64,000 nucleotides of DNA from Sipunculus nudus (Eukaryota; Annelida; Sipuncula; Golfingiida; Sipunculidae), in the NCBI GenBank assembly GCA_026874595.1, contig CM049313.1, positions 15,747,508 to 15,811,507 on the forward strand, given 5' to 3'. The translations under genes were made by a program, and so were the position numbers. The notes beneath the pieces are model-generated. The model did no database searches and had not been told where the DNA came from. It saw only the letters and a list, made by a program, of their open reading frames with translations. Below, one piece after another: positions 1 to 11,400 of this stretch. Position 1 is the first letter of the stretch. Each line of letters begins with the position of its first letter.

Positions 1-370
1 TTTATCCAAGGCTACTCTCTATTACGGACATCTATCTGTCATAGGCTCCTCTCTATTACGGACACCCCTATGTCATGTCATGGGCTCCTCTCTATTACGG
101 GCACCTCTTTATCATGGGCATATCTTTATTACGGCCCTCTCTCTCTTTTACAGGCACATTTCTATCACGGGCTCCTCTCTATGAAGGGCACCTCCTTATT
201 ACGGACAACTCTCTACGAAGAGCATCTCTGTATTCAGGCATCTAACTCACGGGCTTTTCTTTATCACAGGCTCCTCTTTATTACGGAAATCTCTCAATCA
301 CGGGCACCTCTCTGTTCAGGGCACCTGTTTTACGGACAACTCTCTACTACGAGCTTCTTTTTATTACGGG
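1..370. repeat. Degenerate minisatellite, about 20-bp unit
   Basis: Many imperfect head-to-tail copies of a unit like CTCTCTATTACGGGCACCT fill this stretch, and it probably continues left of the window. The open frame across it (116 codons, repeating ..LLSITGTSL..) is generated by the repeat and is not a gene. Confidence 0.85.
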
Positions 371-544
371 GCGTTAATGTAAGAAGTAATGTCATATTAC
401 TGTATAGCCGAACTTGCTAGACTTATTGTGCAGCTCATTAAACACTAGCTTCACTTTACGTCGAAATAGGTAGAAGTTTACATAAGCATTGATTATTTAT
501 GTGACTGGATATGGCCCAATTATCGCATCTGGTTAAAGAAACCC

Positions 545-675
545 GATAAATTGCTCAAATTGGTAAGTTTCTATTGAAAATCAAAATAAAAATTTTTGAT
601 GCGGGGGTTCAAAATTGATGCGGGCGGTGCCTGAGGACCACACCTTTTATTTATTTATTTTTTTTTGGCCTTAGT
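545..675 (+). repeat. Dispersed repeat, copy 1 of a pair with 22693-22796
   Basis: Shares the run 'GGTAA.TTTCTA.TGAAAATCAAAATAAAA' and the following 'GGGGGTcaAA.TTGATgCG' with 22693-22796 on the same strand. Family not recognised. Confidence 0.6.
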
Positions 676-1360
676 GCATAAATGATGAAGCTCAAGGGAG
701 CTAGTTTGAAACAAAGACATAAGGAACATTACAATATCAATAATAGACTATCAATATGGATTGATGTCTATGAATTATATTACAATGTTTAAAAATAATA
801 TTACAATGTTTAACAATAAAGTTAAAAAACAATCTGATGGACTAACGTATCGTGTTACCAGAAAGTATATGGAAAACATCTCAGCTATAATCAACCATTA
901 AAAGAAGGAATATAAACTACCAGCATTATAAAATAGATATACTGGTTACATAATTCCAAAGATACACAGCAAGGAGAGGTCGGTTTGACAAGTTCAATAA
1001 AATTAAAGCTGTCTGGCCGTGTGCCCTTGGGCTAGGGTTCAAATTACAAACAATGACTGGCATCCCTAATATTTGGTGGATTAAATCTGTCAGTAATGTA
1101 TGTGAAATGTCACAGTCACATTTATAGAGAAATATTAAGGATAACAGCATCTTGAGTGTTTAATTGATTATCGTTTGCCTTGGGAGCTTGGGTTTACATT
1201 TTAATAGTTGACCAGATTATCAGCTGCCACATAGCAGGTCAGAACCTATATACGTGAAGTCTGCCCCCGCAAAGCGATCGCAAATGGAGCCCCCAACCTC
1301 TTGCCCGAAACTCCAACCCCCACAACTCCCTTAATGCACATTTTTAAACTTCTGGGGACC

Positions 1361-1575
1361 TATGACCTTGACCTTTGATTATTTTTGGTATGGTTATATA
1401 TACTAAATGTGTAAGGGGACAAGCCATCCGTATAAGTATAATGTTGAGCGATAATAATATTATATAAGTAAAAAATTGTCCCAAGTAGGTCACAAACTTA
1501 ACCTTGAAATAAGGTCAAAATCAAAAGTCAATGTCAAGTGCAAATTTATCACCTTTGACTATTTTTCTAACCAAA
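1361..1575 (-). repeat. GACCTTGACCTTTGA-type repeat, antisense copies
   Basis: Two copies of 'ACCTTTGAcTATTTTT' about 185 bases apart, with GGTCAAAATCAAAAGTCAATGTCAAG between. This is the reverse-strand form of the array at 2850-3430. Confidence 0.5.
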
Positions 1576-2165
1576 GATATGTTTTGGAAAAGGCCTGGCT
1601 TTAAAAAAAACTAAAATTTATCGTCTATGAGTTGCACTGCAGAGACTCCTTCTTCCCCTTGAAATAAAAAAGATAAAATCTGAACCGAAAAAAAACCGAC
1701 ATATAAATGAGCTTATCAAACCATATGAACCTACCCTCCATACCGCAGGAGGCTTGATTACAGCACGGTTCATGCTGTCAGTCTTTTTAGAATGGACATA
1801 AACTCCGCCACCACCATCAAGATTTAAATGTAAAAACCAACGACTGTGATCTCAAAAAGTGTAATCTCAAAAAAAAATATTTTACCTTTAATTAAAAAAT
1901 ATGATAAATTATGATAAAAACGATAATAATAAGAGTGAAATCGATATTTTTTATGTTATGTAGTTGCGGATGGACGGTTGGTGTCGCCCTTTCTGGGATG
2001 TGTAGACAAAGATCCTAGGTGCCTTTTAAGAAGCCCCACCTTAAGATCACGAAAAGTCAACTTTAATGCAATTGGTTAACTGGATATGGCAAAAGAAAGT
2101 GAGCCTTTGTAGGCCACAGGGTCCTATATGTACCACTATGTGTCAATAGCGTGTGACCTTTAAAC

Positions 2166-2390
2166 ATGGACGAAGAAAAGGAAACTTCAGTCTTCAGACA
2201 CATGGTCATCAATTACATTGACCAATTCCTGGGATGTCTCACGCAGGCTGGCTTTGACACGTTTTCTTTTTTCAACAAAAGAACTCCTGGTTTCCAGGAG
2301 AGGCGCACCACTTCAAAAAGAGCTCAAAGTGTTCTTCAGTGGTCATGTTCGATAGCACACAGCATTAACCTATTCTCGGGTCTTGCTTAA
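2166..2390 (+). other. Unassigned 74-codon ORF
   Basis: Starts MDEEKETSVFRHMVINYIDQ and reads to a stop at 2390. The first 44 codons have protein-like composition and a plausible amphipathic helix; the rest looks random. It could be a first exon or a repeat fragment. I recognise no family, and no partner exon could be joined to it. Confidence 0.2.
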
Positions 2391-2399
2391 CACTAACAA

Positions 2400-2530
2400 G
2401 TTCCGAAAAGTTACCGAAAATACTGGAGAGTTACCGAAAAGTACCAAAAGTAACTGAAGACATAAGAAGTTTCTGAAGAGAACAGACAAGCACAAAGAAG
2501 TTAATGAAAGTAACTTAAATGTAACTGGGA
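2400..2530 (+). repeat. Degenerate short repeat, AGTTACCGAAAA-like
   Basis: Several imperfect copies of a 15-20 base word (aGTTaCCGAAAAgTaC and relatives) occur in tandem. Confidence 0.5.
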
Positions 2531-2849
2531 AAAACACAAACCTTTCTGGTAAGATATTTTAGACTGTCATAAAGTTATTATGCAAGTAATCAGTATTAAT
2601 AAAATAGTTTGTTAAAGATAGAATATTTTAAACCATGAATCCTGAAATGTTTTCATCTTTGTACATTAATATATTGTATCCACTAAGAGATTTTAAGTTT
2701 AATGATTTAATTTATCAATAAGAGACTGTGAACTACAAAGCTTGTTCATTTACATCATCATTTAAATGTATATTATGTTGCATATTGTACTGTACACTGC
2801 TGATGCGAGAGGCATTTACATAGCAGTATTGCTGTTTGCCAATTGTCAA

Positions 2850-3430
2850 AGGACAAAGGTCAAGGTAACAGGACCCATTTCTGTAAAAGGAATGTGTATA
2901 AATTTCAATTCAAGCCAAACTTTTCTTCACAAACCTTCCATCTTCAAGATATTACTCATATGATACTACGGGAAGATTCTTTTCGATTTGGGGTCATAGG
3001 GTCAAAGGTCAAGGTCACAGGGCCCATCCATTTACAAATTCGTTTTTGGATGATAATTTTGCTGTGGCTAGACAGATTGGCTTCAAACTTGATTTAGTAA
3101 TGACCCACCATTTAAGTTAGTAACATTTTGATTTTAAGGGTCCAGAGGTCCAAGGTGAAGGTCACAGGAGCCACATCTTTAAAATGAGTGTGGATGCAAT
3201 GTAAATCAGACTTTTAATCCCAAACATCCATCTTTAACCAATGGCTTACTTGCCTAAAGTTGAAGAAATCTGTAGATTTTGAGGTTATCAATCAGAGGTC
3301 AAGGTCATTAGACCCAATTTAAAAAAAAATTGTTACAATAATCTAAATGCTGCAAGTTCAAGGATAATGAGTTATCAGATTTTTTGTAGGTCACAAGGTC
3401 ATTGGATAAGGTCACAGGACCGTCTTTCTA
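2850..3430 (+). repeat. Divergent tandem array with GGTCAAAGGTCAAGGTCA cores
   Basis: The core AGGTCAAGGTnACAGG(g/a)CCC recurs near 2856, 3008, 3153, 3298 and 3403, so the unit is about 145 bases with heavy divergence. Such runs are common dispersed repeats in mollusc DNA. The cores also read as direct AGGTCA half-sites, probably by chance. Confidence 0.75.
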
Positions 3431-4200
3431 AAATATTTCTTAAAAGAATATCCTTATTAATAAATTAAGCTAAGCGTCGGGACCCCCAAGGTTCCTAGTT
3501 TTACAGTGCGTTATGTATCCTGACATAACAAGGTAATGATATAGTTAGGCTTACAGCACGCCACTTCAAAGTGACTTGCATCGTAAGAGCTGATGCATTT
3601 TATAACATAATTATTAAACGACGTTATATTTAAATAATTACTAGTTTTTGCGTTTAGTCAATAACACTGGCACTCCAGTGATGTTTTATATTAATAAACA
3701 CCAAGTCATTGAATAAATACCTCCAATTCAAAGAGTATAGCATATATTTGTAAAAAATGTATCCAGTCAGGCTATACATTACATTTCTGATAATGCTGTA
3801 TGATACTTACGACCCTTATGTATACATTTATTCAATCTAGCTCCTATATTATACTGATTATCTCGGATGGTGTATATATAGAACGATAATGGGATGTGTT
3901 ATTACCACGCCTGTCAGAGAAAGCGTGAAAGGGAGATTGTACTGACGGGAATTACTGTAATATTCGCTGAAGTGAGTATCCTATTATCTGCCTACATCTG
4001 ACCCGGTCCGTCTAAAAGGGCAGTCACGCAGCAAATGAGAAGCAGATGCGCTACTGGCTGATGCACAATAAATTTCATAGACAACACGCTTAACTTGAGC
4101 AAAAAATGTAATGCATCGTCAACAACGAAACCCCCATTTCATACTGTGTGATATAAGGTGAAATTATTTTCATATGCTTTTTCCCTGTGAAATTTACAGT
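3431..4200. other. Non-coding stretch, no feature seen
   Basis: AT-rich sequence with no plausible ORF, RNA gene or clear repeat on either strand. Confidence 0.5.
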
Positions 4201-4202
4201 TC

Positions 4203-4320
4203 ACGTCACAGGATTATAGTCTCGCGAGATTTCTTCATGACTTTACAGAACAGAGAGCTGCCGCCATTAAATGTACTATAACTTTTAAGTGTTTTGGCCT
4301 CGCTGAACCAGGTCAGTGTT
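4203..4320 (+). promoter_or_regulatory. Possible housekeeping-type promoter (CGCG element plus YY1-like site)
   Basis: The palindrome TCTCGCGAGA lies at 4221-4230. A CACGTCAC CRE-like site precedes it, and GCCGCCATTAAA, which is a YY1 site on the reverse strand, follows about 32 bases later. In animals this pairing marks core promoters of ubiquitously expressed genes. A potential 5' UTR donor (CCAG|GTCAGTG) follows at about 4310. No downstream coding exon was found, so it could be a decayed promoter. Confidence 0.3.
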
Positions 4321-4980
4321 GGGGTGGCCTGGGCCGGGGAGCGGGTCGCTTTGATCTTGTCTTACCACCGATCTATTTACGTACGACACTGTAAATCGTC
4401 CTTTAAGTATGATTCACTGGACGAAATTGATGTCCTGTGTTAGATATCTTACGAGACAAATCCCATGAGGCAATCTTACCGTATGATCAGATCCCAGGAG
4501 GTGTGACGTCAGTTCGGCATGCTGTAAAGGCGTAGGAAGCAACATGAAAGTGGAGGGAAGAAACCGTGTGTGAATGTATTGGGGAGGGGGGACCTTCATC
4601 GGGGACCGACGGGGGTGGTGGGAGTAGTTGTTTCCCCATTCAACGGTGTACAATTTCTTTTTATAAACCAGACAAAAAAAAACTTGAGCGAAAATTAGAA
4701 AAAAATGTATGAGTACATCACAGCGTCTTGGTTATCATCTCTTTTCATGCTGTTTCGAGCAAAAAAGAAATATTTAAAAAGTTACATAAAAGACGATATG
4801 ACTCTGGTTAACTGTAGCAATAATGAAAATAAAGTTTACATCATAATACAAATCGTGCCCTTGAGCATGAGGACTAAACATAATCAATACCTTATTTTAT
4901 TATAAATCACGAGTCATTAAGAAAGAGGGTTAGCAAACTGCTGGATGTAGCAATTTTATTTTTGTCCATTCATCTCTACT

Positions 4981-5548
4981 TCATAAGCTGCTGTACCAGG
5001 ATGTATACACAAGCTCCGCATGACAGGCCAACCATTTTCCCTTTTCGTGCAATGTGCTGCATTTTCTGTTGTGTGCGTCGAAAAGATAAATGTAGCTGAT
5101 TAAAAATATCTTCATCTTTATCGTCAAATACAAATAACACGGAGATATACGTATAGCTACACAGTTTGTGCAATTATCAGCAGACACAAATTTTAAAACA
5201 AAGACGGCTAACCGCATCGAAATCGGAACTTCCGAAACAGAGAGCTCAACTGTCCTTCTGGAAATATTAATAACAGCTGACTTCCGGACATTATCCGCAA
5301 GTTCATGAACATCCTGAAATATATACATGAACGCAGCTGACCTCTTCAAAGCAGTGACAAATTTCCTCTCTTTTAACAGCCTCCCTATTCTTTGATGCTG
5401 AAACCTGAGACGGCCGCGTGAACAATGGAACTAGCCACCCATATGACCGGCTTTTTACTTTGATTACAATCTCAGGTTTCGCCCGAGTCCGTTCCTGAGA
5501 TGTTCTATTAATTGCCTCATCGCAATCATAAACAAAATCTTTTAACAT
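4981..5548 (-). other. Two overlapping unassigned antisense ORFs
   Basis: Frames at 5303-5548 (starts MLKDFVYDCDEAINRTSQER) and 4981-5349 (contains VHELADNVRKSAVINISRR) are read on the minus strand, and a TATATTTCAG acceptor lies between their best-looking parts. Composition is protein-like but no family is recognised. They could be decayed exons. Confidence 0.2.
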
Positions 5549-5925
5549 TAGAAAACTTTCAAGTTGGCTTGATGGACCATATGATCAAAGATGCGTCCCA
5601 CCAAATTTGATTTTCTACTCGGTGATTTATTGGTACCTAAAATGAAATAAGTGTCACAGAGAAAGGAAGAAGTTCCGAACCCTGTTAAATTAATAATTAT
5701 ATATTACATCTCATATAACTACAGGAAGATCAAGTGTCAATTGAACTGTATTATTGATCAAGAAAAACAGCCCTACGATGTGGTATACGACTGTGATTGT
5801 GCACACCATGTATCCAGCATCTTAGACAGACTCTGGAGCTTCCGCAAAGAACATTCAAAAATGTACGGTCATTTATGCAAGCATGAATCTGGGAATATGG
5901 GCAAATGAACCAGTGAATGCACAGA

Positions 5926-6076
5926 AGAACTAGCCTCAGGCACCGCGCACTTATTTCAGTCCTGCCACCTGTTCAGGTCACGGTCGCCACCCAGCACCCA
6001 AGTGTGTGTTCGCAGAGCGTTTTGAAACTTGTGCTCCTATGGCGGAGGCATGTATCCCCTGATATGCAGATTTCTC
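5926..6076 (-). repeat. Dispersed repeat, inverted partner of 25080-25215
   Basis: Read on the minus strand this gives GGATACATGCCTCCGCCAT, CACAAGTTTC and AACGCTCT in the same order as 25080-25215 on the plus strand, over about 135 bases. It belongs with the GCGGAGGCAT..CGAACG family seen at several other sites here. Confidence 0.7.
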
Positions 6077-7487
6077 GTTCTGTCTCCATTCCTCGTCCTC
6101 TCCACACCCGCACGCACACGCATGCGCCTTATGTAAAAAGGAAACTTTTTATACACAGAATCCTGAAATGTGTACTATTAAGAGGCTATCTCAAGCTATC
6201 TTTTTATCATTTATAATTTTTGTGGTTCGTGTAGGTACAAGTGATTAGCGCTAATATCTGGCTGTATACAAGAGGACGCTGAGATTTATTGACGACTGTG
6301 ACACATAAGGACGGGTGTTCGGTTTCCCGGGACTGTCATCTAGTCTCCCACTACAAGTCGTCAGTTCCCGCACACAGATGATTGTGCACGCTCATGGTCA
6401 GATGCATGTTGATTCACTACGTGTATCATGTATATACATCTCCAAATATGGTCATCCGTCTATTCCTAGACCACATATGTCATGCAAATACCTTCTATGA
6501 CTATTCATATATCAAATGTGCCATGCTGATGCGCACATCGCCGACTGTTTATCTTCTTGTGACAACCTGTGCATTATAAGACAGAAATACAAAAAATTAA
6601 GTTTTAAGTAAACCTTATCTAAAACGTCTATTAAATAAATTCTTCCTTTTTTAAGACTTAATTCTATGTAACTTTGATTTGAAATCCACGGTGCCCCCCT
6701 TAATTCCTGAAAAGTCATTTAATTAGAGAGATGAAAGGCCAGTTTTTAAAAAATCATGACATCAGATTGTCTTATATATTTTCTTCCATTCCCTCATATC
6801 ATCGTATTATTTGACATTAATTAACAAAGATGCCTTCAGGATACGCTGGCATCATATATACCACCCTGTAGGCTTCTTCACATAAAAACACATCTCAACC
6901 AAACCACGCTTATGGATTTCAGCTTTGAAAAATATCTAAAAGTAAATAGTTGTAATAATCGTCATACATTTTTTCTTATCATATAGTACATAAAAGCAAT
7001 GTGTCAGTTGTGATTAATTGAGGTTCATCACTAAAAAAGTCATAGAAATTCATGAAATTTTATCATCTGAAAGTTTATGAATATCTTATTTTATATATTC
7101 AAGAAGATGCTGAATACCAAAAAAAAAATATCCAAAACAGATATCGAAACAAAATCTGCAAAAGACAAAAGACAGAGGTCCTATATGCAGTGGTATATCA
7201 AATTGATTATGATCTCCATTTGAAATATTGAAACTTTGCATGTCACGTTATATGGGAATAAAGGAGCAAATATTTATTGCAGGGAAATACCCGAGTGTTG
7301 ACTGGCCTCTGACTAAAAGAATAATATGAGTGCACGTTATTCATCCTTACTCATCCCGGTTATTAAACAACTACATATGTCACTTACAACTCACGTGACA
7401 GAGGGCGGATGTTTGCGTACCACAGTAGGGAGTCGGATGTCACCCTTACAGGGGCTGTCAGTCAAACATCAAACAGGGCAGTATGTA

Positions 7488-7495
7488 TATATAAG
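7488..7495 (+). promoter_or_regulatory. TATA box of the astacin gene
   Basis: TATATAAG lies 73 bp before the ATG. Transcription would start near 7515-7525, where a CCAGTG initiator-like site lies, giving a 5' UTR of about 40 bases. The purine-poor stretch after it has no other ATG before 7561 in the same frame. Confidence 0.6.
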
Positions 7496-7560
7496 ATGCT
7501 ACAGCTGCATGTATCTTCCAGTGCTGTCATATACACTGTCAGACAAGCAGCCAAAACAAC

Positions 7561-7593
7561 ATGTTACGGCTCTCAGTCTTAGCCTTGGCGGGG
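7561..7593 (+). CDS. Astacin exon 1: start and signal peptide
   Basis: Encodes [11 protein letters not shown], then a GTAAGTG donor in phase 0. The ATG has A at -3 and lies 73 bp after a TATATAAG box. Together with the first residues of exon 2 it makes a short hydrophobic signal peptide, as expected for a secreted protease. The exon is only 33 bases, so the call rests on frame continuity, the donor and the promoter position rather than on homology. Confidence 0.75.
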
Positions 7594-7768
7594 GTAAGTG
7601 TTCTGAATCATTTGTATCAATGCAAGAAAAGTCTCTGTTTAGATTGTAATTTTATTCTATTCAATTTTTAATACTTAGAATTATGCAAATCTTATTTAGA
7701 TTTATGCAGTTATATGGTAAGCGATTAAGAAAGAGATGCTATGTGGATAGCTTATAATAATAATAATC

Positions 7769-7852
<84 letters not shown>

Positions 7853-8658
7853 TGATACTGAGAGGATTCCCATTTATATTGTCTGCAAAGTACAACCTAA
7901 TAAATCGTTTCCATAACACCACAGTAATCTCCGAAGATTGCCATAGTTTAATATGTAATTATTACAAAATTTGCTTAAGGTTTAATTCGCTTGCAAAAAT
8001 AGCTTTTTGTGAAGTAAATATTTAATTCCTGATGCTGTTTCTTTTAAATACATGCAGATGTTTTTAGTTTGAATGAATTCATACATTTGCGTGTATGTTT
8101 TGAACCCTTTTTCTATTGAACCCTCAGTCATTTTGACTATATCTTACTAAGTATGATTAGGAACCCCATCCACAGAATACGTGGAAATCAAATATATGCA
8201 TGTTTGCCAAAATTACTGCTGAAGTCATTTGATTGAGTTAAGCAAATGCTATATAATTCTGGACGAAAATGATCATTTTACAGTAAACCATTGCATCTAA
8301 GATTAATATAAGTGAAAAGAAGACCATTGATCTAATAATTCCAGGTTTCATCGTTTTTAAATCTTATGATAACAATGATATGCTAAATGACTTGTTAATG
8401 AGATGTTAATGGTTTTTGAAATCCCCAACAGACTTAGGATTTTTTTGCACTTTCTGTGTTTATTCTGAATGTGTGTGTGTGTGTGCATTCTCACCAGACT
8501 CCCTGCATGTCCGTCTATATATGTGTAATGGCCACTTTTGTTTGTAAGAGATCAGCAAGCACATGATTATATTTATTGTTTTTATCCCAAGGTCTTCCAA
8601 TTCACATCTTCTCAGACAATTGACCAAATCATCAGCTCCTCTGCTGAATCAAGTAAGT

Positions 8659-8703
<45 letters not shown>

Positions 8704-10730
8704 ACATGTACTTCATACATATACACGTACGCCAACAATAATAGAGTTAATACATAATTAAGGTTTAAGCTTTCAACATTCCTCTTGGAGTTCATTTGCC
8801 ATCTGGAGAGTATAGTATGGTCTCATGCAGACAGCATACACACACAGAGCACAATACACCACAATATAAACACACACAAAAAACTCAACACGTGTTACAA
8901 TAAGATCAGTTATAAAATGCAGCTCTAGTACTCTTCCCTGTCTAAGTGTTAATCACATAATCATGTGCTGTCACATAATAATAATCATTGGTCAAATGTT
9001 AGACTTTTATATGTAAGACAACAACTGAACTCCGACTTATCTCTGCAAACTAGGACCAGTATCGCAAACGTATTCAACTGGTAAAAACAATTGTATAACT
9101 TTCCAATCTGCATACAACTCAAGGCTGCAATCAAGGATACAGTTGCAGCAAAAATTTCACTAACTCATTCTTCTACTAACTTGAAAGTAGATAACTGACT
9201 CCAAACCACTTGTTGTGCAATAACTCACCAAACTTTAGTGGACAGAATCTGTCGTACTAATTTACTTTTTTGGTTTTTTTCTCATAAATTTTCTTAGATA
9301 CAGCCCCAGCCTGTGTGCATGCTCATAAATATTTATAACATCCCAGTGTATATCTTGTCTACCTTAGCTTATACTACGCCGGAAAATATAAGGTGTTCAT
9401 CAATATAGCAAAGTCACTTTAAATACCTCCGGTCAAAATATATTACTCCAAGAACTAAGCAAAACTACCTGGGTGCTCGTGAAACGAGTTTAACTGTATC
9501 CTATTCTGTGACCAATCTTTTTGTTAATTGCGCAGACAGACTAACACAATAACATATGTATTTGACAGTGTTCTGGGGTTGTTGAGGCTGCTATTTCGTT
9601 ATGTAAACATATTCTTGACAATGACTGGCCAAAGTTCAGCTTTGCATACAAACACACATACATATCCGTGTGCGTGTGCTGATGATATATAGTTGCCTCC
9701 TGTACTGCGGTATTGTCAGTAGTATATATCAAGTTTTCAACCACTTACATCCTATGTTATTATTATTGTTTCTGTGCTCATACTCTCAGCGTGGGAACTT
9801 TATATTGTAACGAGCATGAAGACAGGAATGCCTTATGTGGACGTCAGCGATGTATTTTAGGTTTTCTTGAAAATCCGTTTTAAATTTATTTTTTTTATTT
9901 ATTGCTAATTAAACTAATATTATTCAGTTTGTCAGCTTTCAGCCAAGCACAGCGTTTTAAGTCACCATTTCTGATGGATTTCACGATTTATAAAATAATT
10001 TATTACAATTATTATTATTACTATTATTTATTGCTATTACTATTAATTATCGCTAAACCGTAAAAGAATCTGTCAAAACGTATCCATAAGAATGTATGTA
10101 TAAGGACGGAGAAGCCTGTGCCTGTGCATAAGCTTGACAAAGAATTCAGCTAAGATTATTTATGTACGGAATGCGGAATGCTTGTTGAGATACACATATA
10201 GGCGGCGAAACCGAGGAGGCACAGGGTGGCCGGACCCCCCCCCCCCCCCCCAAGAAATTCTTGAGGGGGCTTAGCCCCCTAACAAAATGATGGATATAAA
10301 AACATACACTATTTTATTATTGATTATTTGCACTGTTACATATATATATATCCCCCTCCTCTCGGGCGCTTCGCACCCTCAGTTCTTGGAGTATACCATA
10401 TAATCAGGGCCGCAGCCTCCGGATTTAGGTGCAAAAAGAATATTGCAAAGTTGATATTCTGTATGAAAATGCATCCATTGCCAGACAAATAACATCTCTT
10501 TACAAGGAGGTACTGTTTCACTAATTAAGCATTGACCAATAAATGACAGCAAAAATGCACCAGAATGCAGTAGTATACATACAGTTTTTTTTAATTTTCC
10601 ACACCGTGGGAGGGGGACACCCGGCCCTCCCACACCCTCCCCTATTGGGGACTTTCCCCTTGAACTTGTTTCTGCTTACTGCCATCCCTCCCCCCCCCCC
10701 CACCCGGCTGAAAGGGTCAGGCTACGGCCC

Positions 10731-10798
<68 letters not shown>

Positions 10799-11353
10799 TT
10801 ATATATATATATACATATATACACGTATATATATGTATAAACTGGTCTACTATTGGGCCCCCAATGAAAATTTGGTTTCGCCGCCAATGATACATGTACC
10901 GGCATGTATTTTTGATATGTGTTGCCCCTGGTTACCATGCGGAACCGGCAAAAATTGTTACATTTAGCGACTGGTTTTCCCGGATACGCATTCCGCATGC
11001 CGGAGATTAATAAATACGTCGGTCAATCTAAAAGGCGTTACTCTTTAGCTAGGATTTATATGTACGGAATGCGAAATGCAGCATCCTATAAAATCGCCGA
11101 CCTAATAAATAAGGTGCGATTCCTAATAGGCGGAACTGGTATATGCGGAATGCGTATCCGGCAAAACGAATCGCTGCATGTAGCGGTTTTTACCGGTTCC
11201 GCATGGTATCCAGGGGTAATATGCTAGTACATATGGAATTTCTCAACACGCATTCCCCATTTCGCATTCCGCATTCCGTACATAATGAATCTTAGCTTTA
11301 CTCTTTACCTACACTTCGACTATTCAGACTAACATGGCTATACCATTAATTAT

Positions 11354-11400
<47 letters not shown>

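Larger units (their letters stand above)
4321..7480. other. 5' flank of the astacin gene, mostly featureless
   Basis: Apart from the ORFs at 4981-5548 and the repeat at 5926-6076, I see only AT-rich sequence with short chance frames. The 7180-7480 part is the proximal upstream region of the protease gene; no clear enhancer motif was identified. Confidence 0.5.
10148..11297. mobile_element. Foldback (inverted-repeat) element, interrupted
   Basis: Two pairs of inverted arms: outer 10148-10190 with 11241-11297 (AGCTAAGATT..ATGTACGGAATGCGGAATGC), and inner 10922-10998 with 11143-11219, about 77 bases each with around ten mismatches (CCCCTGG.TACCATGCGGAACCGG ... CGGATACGCATTCCGCAT). GGAATGCG words recur throughout. 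No transposase frame was seen. A second element (10201-10885) sits between the left arms. Confidence 0.75.

Noticed and set aside
70-420. 116-codon open frame at the left edge
   Set aside because: It is a translation of the 20-bp minisatellite; the repeated LLSITGTSL pattern comes from the repeat unit, and nothing like a protein domain is present.
2850-3430. AGGTCAAAGGTCA direct repeats as nuclear-receptor response elements
   Set aside because: They recur at a 145-bp period as part of a diverged repeat array, which explains them without regulation.
10543-10998. Overlapping frames rich in Ile-Tyr and Pro on both strands
   Set aside because: They read through AT microsatellite and C-runs, which are open in several frames by chance.
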